Shown one piece after another: positions 10,927-22,177 of a stretch of 58,801 bases of DNA; the stretch's first letter is position 1, and every line of letters begins with the position of its first letter. The notes under the pieces were generated by a model that saw nothing but the letters and a program-made list of their open reading frames with translations, was not told the origin of the DNA and did not search any database. A program made the position numbers and the translations under genes. The DNA is from Mucidula mucida (lineage: Eukaryota > Basidiomycota > Agaricomycetes > Agaricales > Physalacriaceae). The stretch lies in assembly GCA_015501055.1 (NCBI GenBank), contig JADNYV010000221.1:1-58801 (forward strand), read 5' to 3'.

Positions 10927-12152
10927 ATATGGTACCTTCGGTGGCGAAAATTGTCCAACACTACCCAAGAGGGTTTTCTTCGAACGATCTGTCTTGTCGA
11001 AATAAGCTGCAATGGGTTCAAGCATTGAATCGTTAATGACAACTCCCTTGTTGTCAAGAATCTCGAGGTCTTCAATCTGCAGAGGATACGCAGTATTCCC
11101 GAGGTCACCCAACTCGGATTTGAGAAAGTCATGGTAAACCAGAAGGCAGGCCGAAACAGCAAGCAGCTTCAGTGCCTTGCCATCGATATGAACGTAGACG
11201 TTGGAGATTGTCGTATAGCAGGTCTGTAAACGGAGTCAAGAAAGTGATTACTAAGAGAAAAGACAAGGACTTACTCCGAGTAGAACAGGCTTCGACTTTC
11301 CCTCCTGATATGTGGACAAGGTGATCTTGACATTGCCAGTGAGGCCGTGGAAGCCATGATGGGCATGCTCCTGAGCGAGCCGAGAAGTCATGTTGTAACA
11401 CCTATGAATGTCCTCATAGTTATTCGGAATAGAGGAGAGAATATTCTCTAATCCGTGGGTGAAGGAAGAGAGCACAGAGTGGGAATGAGGAGAATGCGAA
11501 ACCAGACCGGCGCTACCGAGGGCAGGATGGGGAGTGGAAGCATCGCGTCCACGGAGGTACCCATCAACAGTGCCTTTCAAGTAACCAGGTGGTGGGCGCT
11601 GCTGGCCGGCGAGGTAGATGTTAGGTGCCGATGATGGACTATAGGACAACAGAGGAGGAGGAGGAGACCATTGTTGGGAACTGAGAGCAATTGATGGCAA
11701 AGGAGCGGACAGGTGCAACGAGGTGGAGGTGGAATGGCTTGGTGGGGGCATGGCTGCAACGCGAATACCATGATCAGGCTTATGGGCAGCATTGTTGTTG
11801 CGCCGGATGAGCTCGGTATCAGGTGCGGCAAGGCTGTGTTGTGGCGGGTTGAGAGGACGGTACTGCTTTGTATTTCGGTCTAATGAAGAGAGGGTTAGTA
11901 GGATAAGAAAGAGAAGGCTGAGCATCACGCACCTCGAACAACAGTAGTGTCTTTGCCGTCGTAGTGACGAATACATGGCTTACAGAAACGGTAAGACTGA
12001 CCCGCACCGCGGATGTGACGGTAGGTGAGCTTTGTGCCCGCCGGATACTGCTTGGAGCCCTTGCATTGACCAGGATTCTCGCAAACAACAGGCAGATTAA
12101 CGTCCTGCATGGTAATGGAGAACTGAATGTCCTCTCCGCTGCGCGAGGACAT
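10567..12152 (-). CDS. Unknown zinc-finger-like protein with antisense-derived C-terminus
   Basis: Three exons (12152-11933, 11879-11275, 11223-10567) join in phase through GT-AG introns to give 493 aa. The N-terminal 70 residues have Cys pairs (CENPGQC, then FCKPCIRH) that could bind zinc. The middle is Pro/Ser/His-rich and low-complexity. Residues about 215 onward look folded (IEDLEILDNKGVVIN). Downstream of about 10927 on the plus map the frame runs antisense through the end of the transposase pseudogene, so roughly the last 120 residues are encoded opposite transposase sequence. The ancestral stop may have been lost when the element inserted, or a terminal intron (GTACCA near 10933) may avoid this part. 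Family not recognised. Confidence 0.55.
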
Positions 12153-14071
12153 TGTCAAGATGAGAGAAGGAAGGAAGAAAGAGTGTTGAGCTGCGAAAGA
12201 AGATGGAACTGGGAAAAGAGCGAGCGATAAGGGGGCCACAGAGACGAGGAAGACACCTTAAATGGTGGGGAGGAGACACGTCAAATAATGGGCAGACTGG
12301 GATGACACGATGACGTCTCAGCACAATAATTTTGCAGGGAAATAAACATACCGGTGCCTGCAGCGGTCTGGGGAGCCCGATATGAGATTTAAAATAAGAA
12401 GCCTGGAGAAGATGGCGATTATCACAAGTCTCCAAGGCCCTAGTACTGGCACAATGAGATTTGAGACATGCACAGTCCGAGAAAAAGACGCATCAGCAAA
12501 GCACCAGGTTTCAAGAAATAGAGTAGAGAGATGATCATGTGCAGATATACTTAGAATATACGGAGACTCAAGGATGGAGGGGTCTATTTGTGTATATTCA
12601 TCACGCTAGTGGCGGCAGGAACGAAGCAACACGACGTCACAGTCACATCTTCACATTTGCCGAGTACCGCCACGGCCCACCCTATCTTTCCACCGCCATG
12701 TTCCTGCCCACCTTCACCTTCACCGCCATGTTCCCGCCCGCCCTCACCCGTGGCTGTCGCTTATGTCTGACGCGGACACCTTCTGGACCCTCTGTACGGC
12801 CGCCACTGGCGTCTCCATTCACGTAACTCGCTTGACCAGCTCCGGAGGATTCATGGAGGATGAAAATGCCGTGCATCTCAACATTATCTGACCAAATACT
12901 CTGCTGCTAGCTTATTGCCAGATTTTATTGCCAGATTATTGCACTTTACGGCCCTCCAGCTACTCAACAGTGCTTGCTCTGAACTACGGCCTTGACCTTG
13001 GACTGGCATCGCACTGACACCGCGCGCGCGCCAACCAATTACGCTAATGAGCACTGTCCAAGTCGTGTACCGTAGCAAGGTAAGCTGCTCTTCGTTCGAG
13101 TCAGCAAGTGCGCCTCTGAGGTCTTGGCAACACGTGTCTCTGTTGACTCCTTCTCTCTCCTCTCCTTGTCCTTACATCTAGGTATCTTATGTTTCTGTAC
13201 TGCTTATTGGACTCTTGTATATGTAGACCTGTAACAATGACTATGGATCAATTGACATTCTTATGCTACGAATTATTGTGCGCCACAATTTGAACCGCCT
13301 CGGCCTCCTTGCTGATGTGGCTGTATGTCCTATCTACCCTGAGATACTTAAGACTTAATGTCAGACCTGGTGTACGGGGTCCGCAGGGTTGTAACTGTCG
13401 GCAGACTTCGGCACAGGAGCTGTCCACTCCCTGTTTCCATACTGGAGAGCATGGTCCTTACGGTTGTTCTTCTTCCTTCGAGCCTGCGATCCAGGTGCAA
13501 AGGTACGAATGATCAAACTGAGTGCCCAACAGAGTTTAACCCTGGGTTAACTGTCGTGTTCTCTGAGATCTCGTAATCCCGGTCATGAGCCCAAAAACGG
13601 TTCCACTATTAGAGCAATCAGGCAGTCCTACATGCCACTCTCTAGCAACTGGCCATAACTCGGCATATGTCGGTCCGTGGCTCGCTGTAGGCATCCAGGT
13701 CGAGCCGAATAAGGCTACTACTAAACATTAGCCCGAGTGAGGCGGGAGCCATAGAGAAAGTAGCAGCGGGCCATTGATGAGGACGCGAAGGATGAAGTTG
13801 GCTTTCTTGAAAGCTGGACGATCAGGATGTGTAGGTCCGTGGTGTTGATGCGACGCGACTTGGAGCAAAGCGAGAACAGAGCCCACCAAATCAGTCAGAC
13901 ACGTCCTGTAAGCCGCAGCGGCAGCACAGATAGAGCATAATAACAACGACGTTGTGTCGTAACGTCGTTCAGGGGCGAAACTTGGAAAGTCGGTACTCGG
14001 ACCGAGCCTTTTTGCCCGATACGGCATTTGTCAAGCGTTTCTCGTGGCTGACTCAGTACGCTCATCGACTG
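12153..14071. other. Intergenic region, no gene supported
   Basis: About 1.9 kb holding only short frames. A minus frame at 14027-13728 is Ala/Leu-rich without a motif. A short alternating GC run lies at about 13020-13030. No RNA gene was recognised. The right end is the BAG promoter. Confidence 0.45.
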
Positions 14072-14160
14072 GAATTTACTCGAACATGTCGGTGGCGACG
14101 CGCGTCGTATCTCATGTACGCGCGTCTATGGCTGACTTGATCCTTCCCGAATGCATAAAT
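14072..14160 (+). promoter_or_regulatory. Heat-shock-element-like sites and TATA-like box upstream of BAG gene
   Basis: HSF binds alternating GAA/TTC units spaced by two bases. At 14139-14151 the sequence is GATccTTCccGAA (eight of nine key bases). At 14072-14084 it is GAAttTACtcGAA (correct spacing, middle unit degenerate). An A/T box (CATAAATAC) follows at about 14154-14162, about 40 bases before the ATG. Binding is inferred from sequence only. Confidence 0.5.
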
Positions 14161-14203
14161 ACCAGAATCGGCGCTGCTCACCCCATCTCACTACACAACA
14201 AAC

Positions 14204-16258
14204 ATGTCTTACTACCCATCCCACTACAGTCCTCGGGACAACTACCTCGCTGCTCTAGCCCGCGTCAAGGCAGTTGAACAGGAATATCTTGCCGCGGAGG
14301 CCATCGAACAGGAGGAGCGCCAAATACGTCGTCGTCTAAAGGAACTCCAATTCCAGCGACACAGGGCTTCCCAATCTTCCTATGATGCCCCGGATCGTCT
14401 ATCCCTCTTGCGCTTGCAGCTTCAGGAAGAAGAGCGTAAACAAGCAGAGGCCGGGCTTTTGCGTCGAAGGAATTTACAAGAACAGGCAGCCCAACTCAAC
14501 CAGGACCGCCGTGAGCGTGCCCAACTGGAACTTCTTAACCGTTCCACCGTGAGCTGGAGGTTTCCTTCTTCACACAAGCAACTCACAAATATCATTCGCC
14601 AGAATCGTACTTCAACTGGGAAACCAGGCAATTGCGCCACGATCCCTGCGTTTAGGGCAAGATACCGGGCAAGGCCTTCGCGTCACATTAACCCTGCTGC
14701 TGTCTACTCGCTACATGCCCTTCCAGAAGTCAATTCTTCCTCGTCCAATATCGGTCTCCAGGAACTTCTCCACGCTCTGTCTGATGGACAACCTTTGCCT
14801 TCAGCTAGGCACTACGTAGCGCATGTGCGTACTCCAACGAGGGTTCCTGTGGTACAGCCCGTTGATGCCGGCATATCTCACGCCGCTTCGATGGAGCAAA
14901 CTTTGAAAGTCCTCTTTCCCAACGCCACACTTCATTTCCCGCATCAACCCAAGATTGCCCCTTCCATGAGACCGGAGGAGAACCCTACCCCTAACGCTCC
15001 GACTGTATCTCCTCAGTCGGCTGTTCAGGAGTCAGCGACGACTCCGTTGCATTCTACAGACACTGCTATCAAGCTTCAGCAGATTTTGACGCACCTCTTT
15101 GTGGACGCCGTCCAAGCTTGCACACCCAGCGAGGGTCAGCAAGCAGTTCCGCCTCAGAAGGCTAGTATTTTGACCAATGTTCTTTCACACTCTAAGTCGT
15201 ATTCGCAGAAGCCTCCCGTATCTCGCTCGGAGATTCAGCGTCCCACAACTCCTATCACATCGCTCAAGGAGCAACTTGAGACTCGCTTGGCTAGCGAGGA
15301 AACTACTGAAGTCAAGGATACGATTCAAGCCATATTCAACTCTCTTTCCGACGCCACTATTTCCGTGCCATCCTCCGCGCCGTCCCCCACACCCTCATTA
15401 AAGGGCAAGGCTAAAGCCGAATTTATCCCTGAATCCGAAGACCTCGTAGTGTCACTAGCGAGAATAAACAGCATCGAATCCGCCTATCGCTCCCTCATCG
15501 ACGACTTCACCTTCCCCTCTCACCTTGATTTCGCGCCTTCAAGCTCTCCCGCCTCCTCGGATACCGAGCAATCCCTTTCCACGAAACTCCCGTACACAGC
15601 GCGCAATGCCCCGGTTCGTTTTCACGAGCAGTCGCTTAGCGGGCTTCTGGCCCAGCTCGATTCTATAGAGAGTTTTGGTGATGAGGGCTTGAGAACAAAG
15701 AGGAAGGAGGTTGTGGGGCTTGTGGAAGCCGCGCTGGAGGATTTGGAGAGGGAGGTGGAGGGTAGGTGGAGAGCGAAGGTTGCTAAAGACAGTGTGGTCG
15801 CAAACGGGCTTGTAGAGGAATCGATGTCTTCAGAGGAGGACTCTGCGTCTGTGAAAAGCTTGCCTTCCACGGGACCAGCGCCTGCTTCAGCAATAGCGCA
15901 CCCCGTAGCGGAGCCAACAGTTTCTGATCCTACATCCTGTTCAGTTGTTGAGGGACAAGCCGCATCGTCACCTATCTCGGCTTCTTCAGAGCAGTCTGAA
16001 CCTCTCGATGGCGAAGATACCGCAATTGAGGACGCTCTCGAGGAGGACGTGTCCTCCGACGGGACTGACTCTACCGATATCGAGTCCAGTGCAGACTCCT
16101 TTGATGATATCGAGGCCGACACTTTCAGATCAGGCTCTACTCTTACCGATTCTTCTACACTCAAGACCGACCATGACGATCAGTCACTTCAGGTGGATGA
16201 GCAGCGTAAGGGAAAGGTTAGCGATGAAGGAAGTGATTGGTCTGAAGTCGAGGCTTGA
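14204..16258 (+). CDS. BAG-domain co-chaperone, intronless
   Basis: A single 684-aa open frame starting at ATG 14204. Residues about 465-522 form the BAG domain: PVRFHEQSLSGLLAQLDSIE, then GLRTKRKEVVGLVEAALEDLE, a three-helix pattern. BAG domains bind the Hsp70 nucleotide-binding domain and promote ADP release. The N-terminal 110 residues are highly charged, Gln/Arg/Glu-rich and helical (probably coiled coil). The middle is a long Ser/Pro-rich linker and the C-terminus is acidic and Ser-rich. The absence of introns contrasts with every other intact gene here and fits a heat-inducible gene. The HSF-like sites upstream and the HSF gene 420 bp downstream on the other strand support that role. 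Subtype and exact Hsp70 partner cannot be read from the sequence. Confidence 0.85.
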   Translation: MSYYPSHYSPRDNYLAALARVKAVEQEYLAAEAIEQEERQIRRRLKELQFQRHRASQSSYDAPDRLSLLRLQLQEEERKQAEAGLLRRRNLQEQAAQLNQDRRERAQLELLNRSTVSWRFPSSHKQLTNIIRQNRTSTGKPGNCATIPAFRARYRARPSRHINPAAVYSLHALPEVNSSSSNIGLQELLHALSDGQPLPSARHYVAHVRTPTRVPVVQPVDAGISHAASMEQTLKVLFPNATLHFPHQPKIAPSMRPEENPTPNAPTVSPQSAVQESATTPLHSTDTAIKLQQILTHLFVDAVQACTPSEGQQAVPPQKASILTNVLSHSKSYSQKPPVSRSEIQRPTTPITSLKEQLETRLASEETTEVKDTIQAIFNSLSDATISVPSSAPSPTPSLKGKAKAEFIPESEDLVVSLARINSIESAYRSLIDDFTFPSHLDFAPSSSPASSDTEQSLSTKLPYTARNAPVRFHEQSLSGLLAQLDSIESFGDEGLRTKRKEVVGLVEAALEDLEREVEGRWRAKVAKDSVVANGLVEESMSSEEDSASVKSLPSTGPAPASAIAHPVAEPTVSDPTSCSVVEGQAASSPISASSEQSEPLDGEDTAIEDALEEDVSSDGTDSTDIESSADSFDDIEADTFRSGSTLTDSSTLKTDHDDQSLQVDEQRKGKVSDEGSDWSEVEA

Positions 16259-16678
16259 GACATATTTACTTGATGAACGATCTAAGTCTGCATGCTTATT
16301 TCGTTTCTCGAATAGTGTATCTATCCCGTACAAATTGCCACTGTACCATTGTAATTCATCACATCTTCACACATTATTCATTTCCGAGTGAACACACCAC
16401 ACCGTATGCAAATGTGCATTGTCTCTGTTACTCACATAAGATCAGCGAAAGATGTGTTACAGTGTTGGGTAGGAGCTACTGATACAGATGCTTGAGATGC
16501 GTTTACAGTCTTTGAGTACATGCGTATGCTATTATAATTGAGTATCGAATAAGGAAGGTCACTAGATGTACACATGAAGCTTGAGTTTGGGGACACCAAA
16601 ACACTACAGGCGATCAGTATTCAGCACGAAAGGTCATAGCAGTATGCGCACCTTCTATTTGCTGTCACCCGTAGTCCG
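16259..16678. other. Convergent 3' spacer between BAG and HSF genes
   Basis: About 420 bases holding the two 3' UTRs. No other feature was seen. Confidence 0.6.
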
Positions 16679-18331
16679 TCATTTGTTTTTCCGTCGCGTC
16701 GATGGGGGTTCAGGCGCAGACGCGTTCACAGCGAAAAGCGGCGTCGACCCAGTCACGTCGGGCTGAGCAATGACGTCCGACTTGCGTTTCTGCCCTCGCG
16801 TGACGGGCGGCGCAGGAACGTTGTTGATTTGCGGCAGAGACGTGGGAGGAGCGCAAGTCTGTGGTGTCGGCGGCAGTTCGCTGTCGGCAGAGGGCGGAGG
16901 CGTATCAAAGTTTATATAGGCGCTCATATCATCCAGAGGCGCGTTCGGAGGGAGTGTGAGAAGATTGGTGAGGCTTTCAATGTCGTTGTTCATAGTATCC
17001 ACAGACTTTTCGATCTCGGATATATGGGAATGGAGGTCTTCCGGAGGGGCTAAAGTGCCGCCGTCTGCAGATGGGAGCGTGGAAAGAAAGTCGGAAAAGC
17101 TGGCGTCATTTGCCAGCGGGCCGAAGCTAGAGAGGATGTTGGACCAGTCTTGGGCGGAGAAATTGGGAGATAGTGTTGGTGGATTGTGTATATCAGTGAG
17201 CTTCATAAGTTGGGAATCTGGTGCGTCGCCGGTCAAGTCGAATGTGGATGGTGATGGGGTTTGTGATTGTGTTGACGGTGGCAGGGCTAATGAGCCGGGG
17301 GTTTCAATGGTAGGTTCAACTGTGAAGGCGTCAGCAACTCCAGCGTCTGTAATTAAAGAGACGTACCATCATCCATGGTGAATAGTTGATCTTCGTCCTC
17401 GTCCGTCACCTCCATGATCCTAGCGTCCGTGTTATGTCCGTCAGCTTCATGATTATTCTGGTCATGATGATTTGGCGGTTTCTCCCGGCGTTTGTCCTCA
17501 ATCATTAGCCGCTGCTGCTGCACAGGAACTGGAACGTGAGGATGGCTGTCATGGTGGGTTGGATCCTTGGTACCCATTTGACCGAGGAGATTGCCCAGAA
17601 ACTGCACAATAAGATTTATGGTATTCTGTTGTTGTTGGTAGCGCTGCAGTGACCGATGCGCCTCGTCCCAGAGGGCGCGGTCAGTTTGCTTGAGTTCTGT
17701 TAGCTCCTGAGTTATCCGCGCTTGGTTCCTGCGTATGTCGCTTACGACAGCATTCACGTCGAGCGTCTGCCTGATTGCCGGAACGCCAGCACCGCTCGTC
17801 GAGGCTTCTGTGGCGATAGAGTCAACGAGCAAGGGTTCCTTGATGTGGATTTGCTTTTTGCCCTCGTTGATCATCGCTAGTTGGTCCTCCCTGCCTCGGT
17901 GAAAGTCCGGGTGCACGTATTGCGATGATTCCATCTCTGATTCTCGCTTCAAAACACCTTGCTGCAGATGTGTGACCTTTCGAAAGCCGTACTTGTTCAA
18001 CTGTCGAACAAAGGCCGCGGTTTTGTTCGTCTTGAACCATCGAGGGAGGACCTCTGCTTCCAGCGTCGCTTGATCGTGAACTGCATGTGGATTAGCCCGT
18101 TTTTGACACGGCGAGACACCGATACGCACTGTAGAATGAGTTTCCATCGTCTGACCACGCTATGACATGGTCTGTAGCCGGGTCACTGACAATCCTAAGA
18201 GGATATTAGAGTTGAAGTGATAGGAAATGGTGGCCAACGGACTTGTACAGCTTCTGCAGAAACGGTGGGATTTTGCTCAGACTGCTCTGAAATGTATTTG
18301 TCAAGGCGATTTGATTATTTGCAGTCGCCAT
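16679..18331 (-). CDS. Heat shock factor-type transcription factor
   Basis: Four exons (18331-18243, 18194-18130, 18080-17367, 17319-16679) join with canonical introns and matching phases to 502 aa. The HSF DNA-binding domain spans about residues 18-115: IPPFLQKLYK, then SDPATDHVIAWSDDGNSF, then AEVLPRWFK and the recognition helix AAFVRQLNKYGFRKV, then HLQQGVLKRE and HPDFHRGREDQL. A heptad-type oligomerisation region follows (about 160-225; LTELKQTDRALWDEAHRSLQ). The C-terminal part is acidic and Pro/Ser-rich, as in activation domains, and ends with basic KRK and RRKNK. The wing segment lacks the aromatic W-x-F usually seen before HP-x-F; here it is SSQYV. It is convergent with the BAG gene and may regulate it. 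It could be an HSF1-like or a divergent paralogue. Confidence 0.88.
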
Positions 18332-19882
18332 TCCGGCGTCAACGACTGTGGCGAAGATAATGATGGGGGGTAAGAGAGAGGCGTATGTCACGCGTGACGT
18401 AGGGACCACCCAAGTCGAAGTCATGATCCTGGGACCACAGGTCAAGAAAGGGACTATTGCCTTTGTTACGTCAGTGTTTCCGTCGCGCGCGCGCGCTCGT
18501 GGAGTTAGAAAGGATAGAATTACTCATAATTATCGTACATAATCCGTCCTCCAGTTGGAACCTCAGAATCAACGCGTGAATCGCCCTCATGGCACCCCCA
18601 CAGTGTAACGAGCAACATGGTGCCCAACGCGAACGTGGCGTAGTGCTAAACTCCTACCGCCACACCGATGATACTAAATGGATGAGATGCAGACTTTACG
18701 GATCCGCAATTGCTGACATCTTCGAATAACCTACCTTGGAAGGCATAACAATCATGAACAAGCCGAGAACCGCCATCCTGTTATACCTCCATAATCCAAG
18801 TCCAGATAAAGCAGTTGAAAACAGTGGCACGAATCTAAGAGTTATATCAGAGTCGGCGCAGCATATAGGAATATTGGGATAGATCTGCATCGTCTGACTC
18901 TTGTAGATCGCTCAGAATAGGCGAAAGCAGTCGAGATTTAGTGCTAGCCAGGTTACCTGGCTAGTTTAGTGCGGTTAGAAAGCAGGAGGCTTATAATTCC
19001 CACGCCAAAGGTGTGCAAACCCCAGTCGACAACCGGGATGTGCAGCCAGCCAACGCCAGTGCTTCCCGACGTTGTCTCCAGTGGCATAGGAAGTATCTGG
19101 ATGACCTTGTGAAGTCTTTACTGCGGATCGTTTCAGAGCTGCTCTCTAGTGCCACAGAGTCGCTCCGTCGCTGCCTTACTAACTGCTGCGCCCACGTTTT
19201 GTTCAGTGGCTCTTCTGTCAGTTTTCACTTGATATGCATCACTGTTCATCTCGATCTTCTTGATTGTTTTGTATGCAGTTGCCTGTGTCAGCGCTTTCAG
19301 TTCGGCACCACACATTCATAGCTCCGGGAGATCAACTATGTTCGTTGTTTCGCAGCACTCGCTTTGCCCGCTAGGTCGATCAAGTAGTAGCCTTCGTCTT
19401 CCTATTTTATACTTACTTCCATAGTGACCACATTGCGACGCGTCTGAAAGTACGTGTCGCACTGACAGTATTTGTTCTACTCTCCCTCTGAGTTTGCAGA
19501 ATGGTCCACCACAATCTCTCTTCTGCTTCAACCTCCTCAACAACACTTTATAGCTGACGCACACAGGCCTCGAGTAGCTTCTTCTCTCAAAAATACTTAT
19601 AGGGGGCCATGTGGTTAAGCGGTTTTCCACTGGGCTCTGGCCCTGGGTAAACCGGAAGCCGGGAAGCGCGAAGTGTGCAAGTTCAACCCCAGTAAAAACC
19701 AATTTGGGAGGTTTAGTGGGTATGGCCTTGAAGAAAGGTTGAGTCCCACACTGTTCGGCACAGCCGTTCGTGCGTAAATGCATTCCTACCCGGTACTGCC
19801 CGGAAATTCACTTTCCGAGCCCCCCTAGCCTGCATGTTGGAAGGGACTGTGTCCCCGGACCGCCTCTGCACATAGGCAGACT
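18332..19882. other. Intergenic region, no gene supported
   Basis: About 1.5 kb. It contains a short alternating GC run near 18485-18495 (HSF upstream region) and a tRNA-like stretch at about 19607-19690 that does not fold into a full tRNA. Open frames here have no recognisable motif. Confidence 0.45.
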
Positions 19883-21595
19883 ATGGAAGGTCCCATGAGC
19901 AAGCTCAGCATCTCCGAAAACAAGCATCGCCAATATGGATCAGAAGACGACACGAAATTTATCAAGACCGTGGTCGACCTCAAACAAACATTGGATCCCT
20001 ATCACAGCGGGCGCAGGCCAGGCTTCTGGATTCGCCCGCTCTGGCAACATATGACCCCAGTCTTGACATCTCCCTTATTATTCCCTCCCTCCAACCTGAT
20101 TTATTCTTTGGTCAATCTCTTCCTTGAGACCACCAACACCCATCTATGTCTCCTCCACGGCCCGTCGTTCAGACGCGACGTATCCGACGGCATACACTAC
20201 ACCTCCGACAATTCGGTTCTGTCGTTCTCGCCGTATGCGCGATCGCCTCTCGCATCAGCAACGATCCGCGGGTGGCCGATAGACATCAAGTAGGGTGGGA
20301 ATGGTTCAAGCAGCTCCGCCCGCTAGACTCGTTTGACTTTGCTTCGTCCGGATGTTTGTGGGATCTGCAGCTGTTCGCTTTGATGGTGCTGTATATGTAC
20401 GGCTTGTCCATTGCAGATAAGTGTTGGCTATTCGCTGGCATGGGCATACGGCTGGCGCAACACATGAGAATCCATCGCAAACGGCGGACTAATAAACCGT
20501 GGACGCCGCTGGATGAGTCTTTGACGCGCGCCTGGTGGGCGCTCGTTACTCTCGACTCCTATGCTAGTTCATTGTCTGGACGTATGAGATCCGCTAATTC
20601 GGACGAGTAAGCGTCTTCGTTCGCTCCAAGCTCGGTTTCTCACCTTGTCGTCTAGATTCGACACAGACTTTCCTGCGCTAGTTGACGACGAGTATTGGCC
20701 GGGAGAATTCATGGCGGATCCGAATCAGCCATGGACACAACCTGCCGGAGTCGTCCCAAAAGTCACGGCATGGTTCTTACATCTCAAGCTACTGGAGGTA
20801 TATGGCTTTGCCCAGCAAACCATATATTCCGTCAGACGGTCTGAATACTGGGATGCGTTATCGACTGCCGCTCGGGGACATAACGTCGCCGTAGAGTTGG
20901 ATTCTGCTCTTAATAATTGGGTCGACGCTATACCGGATCATCTACGCTGGAATCCGCACCAGCCTTCCGAGGCATCCGCCATACTCTATAGCACGTACTA
21001 TTGGGTCCAAAGCCAAATCCATCGACCTTTCATTGTCAACGCCGACCGCTCCTTCTCCTCCATCGCCATCTGCACCAATGCTGCCCGCTCGTGTGCGCAC
21101 GTTCTACAAGCGCATCATGCTGCGTTTCACGATATAACACAGGCGAGTATGCTAGTGGCAATGTTGTACTCGGGTATTGTTCTTCTGCTCAACGCTGCAA
21201 ATTCGCATTACGACGGCGCTGTGGTATCGACTCCGAGGGACTTGGAAGACGTCTACAAGTTGATGGAGATGCTGCAGAGTCAGGAGGAAAAGTGGCAAGT
21301 AGCTGGGCGATATCAGTAGGAGCCGTTCTTTCGCTTCTGCATACTGATGCTTACCATGGAACTCTTTAGCGATGTCATTGCTGAAGTGTTCGCTTTGTTG
21401 AAGGCGCCCAAGGAAAAGGATTCTCGGAAGCGCAAAGAGCAACCCGACGTCGACGTCGACGCGCAACATCTAGACTGGGGTGCTTTGGGGCTGGATGATA
21501 GCAGTATTGATCTGACGCACAATGAGGTGGACAACTTCATGGCTTGGGATGGCTGGTCCGCCAACTCTTGGGAAGACTTATCGGACGTATCTTAG
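19883..21595 (+). pseudogene. Fungal-specific transcription factor, missing Zn2Cys6 domain and frameshifted
   Basis: Exons 19883-20606, 20656-21315 and 21370-21595 join with GT-AG introns. The sequence follows the fungal transcription-factor middle homology region: RRPGFWIRPLW, FPPSNLIYSLVNLF, LLHGPSFRRDV, then FGSVVLAVCAIASR, AGMGIRLAQHMRIHRK and TRAWWALVTLDSYASS. Between HGPSFRRDVSDGIHY and LRQFGSVV the frame moves back one base near 20190-20205. The model starts directly in the linker preceding this domain, and no Zn2Cys6 cluster is visible in the 900 bases upstream. Even with a repaired frame this copy would lack DNA binding. It is either a truncated relic or a copy whose 5' exon lies in unrecognised sequence. 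Confidence 0.7.
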
Positions 21596-22177
21596 TCTTA
21601 CGGGGATAAATGGCAGTGGAGGGCCATTCTGATTTGGACTGCTAGCATTACAGTATAGTTAAATGTTGAGATCGTTTATAGAGCTGCACGTATACCTCAT
21701 ATTTAATACCATTCCTCAAAGATAATGGCTGGGCCGACGAATGTCATCTCTTTGCGGGAGCATACAAAGAATCTGTACTATGTCAGAAGGGAAGAACCTC
21801 TTGTGGCGTAGCGATATGTGGGCGGGGCACACGAAAAGCAACGTTGCCGCATTGGGTTGGCATTCGAGCGCTTTGCGTAGATACAATTAAGTATTAACAA
21901 AGGTCGTAGAATGAGACACCCGATCGCGACAGCTCCCCATGTTTTTCACTAACAAAGAAACGTGTGACAAATAGCAGCCTACTACGACGGACATCACATC
22001 CATTCATCGACGACAATCTGAGTATGTGAACAATGAACGTCAAAGTGGACCTGTATCATTCATCGCGAGATACTATATAGAGACGGTGCTCTTTGACCTA
22101 ACTTTGACCAAGCGCTTCCTGTATAAATCAGCCAGTATGGCGGCGGTGTATCATATCGTCTACCAGAAGACTCGAAC
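21596..22177. other. Intergenic, TATA-like box near right end
   Basis: No gene. A TATAAAT motif at about 22118-22125 lies 55-60 bases before the next start. Confidence 0.45.

Noticed and set aside
10487..11005. 172-codon plus-strand frame in the transposase tail
   Set aside because: Not the frame that carries the transposase motifs; it overlaps the minus-strand gene and is a shadow.
13018..18495. Short alternating CG runs near 13020 and 18485
   Set aside because: About 10-12 bases each; too short to mean much.
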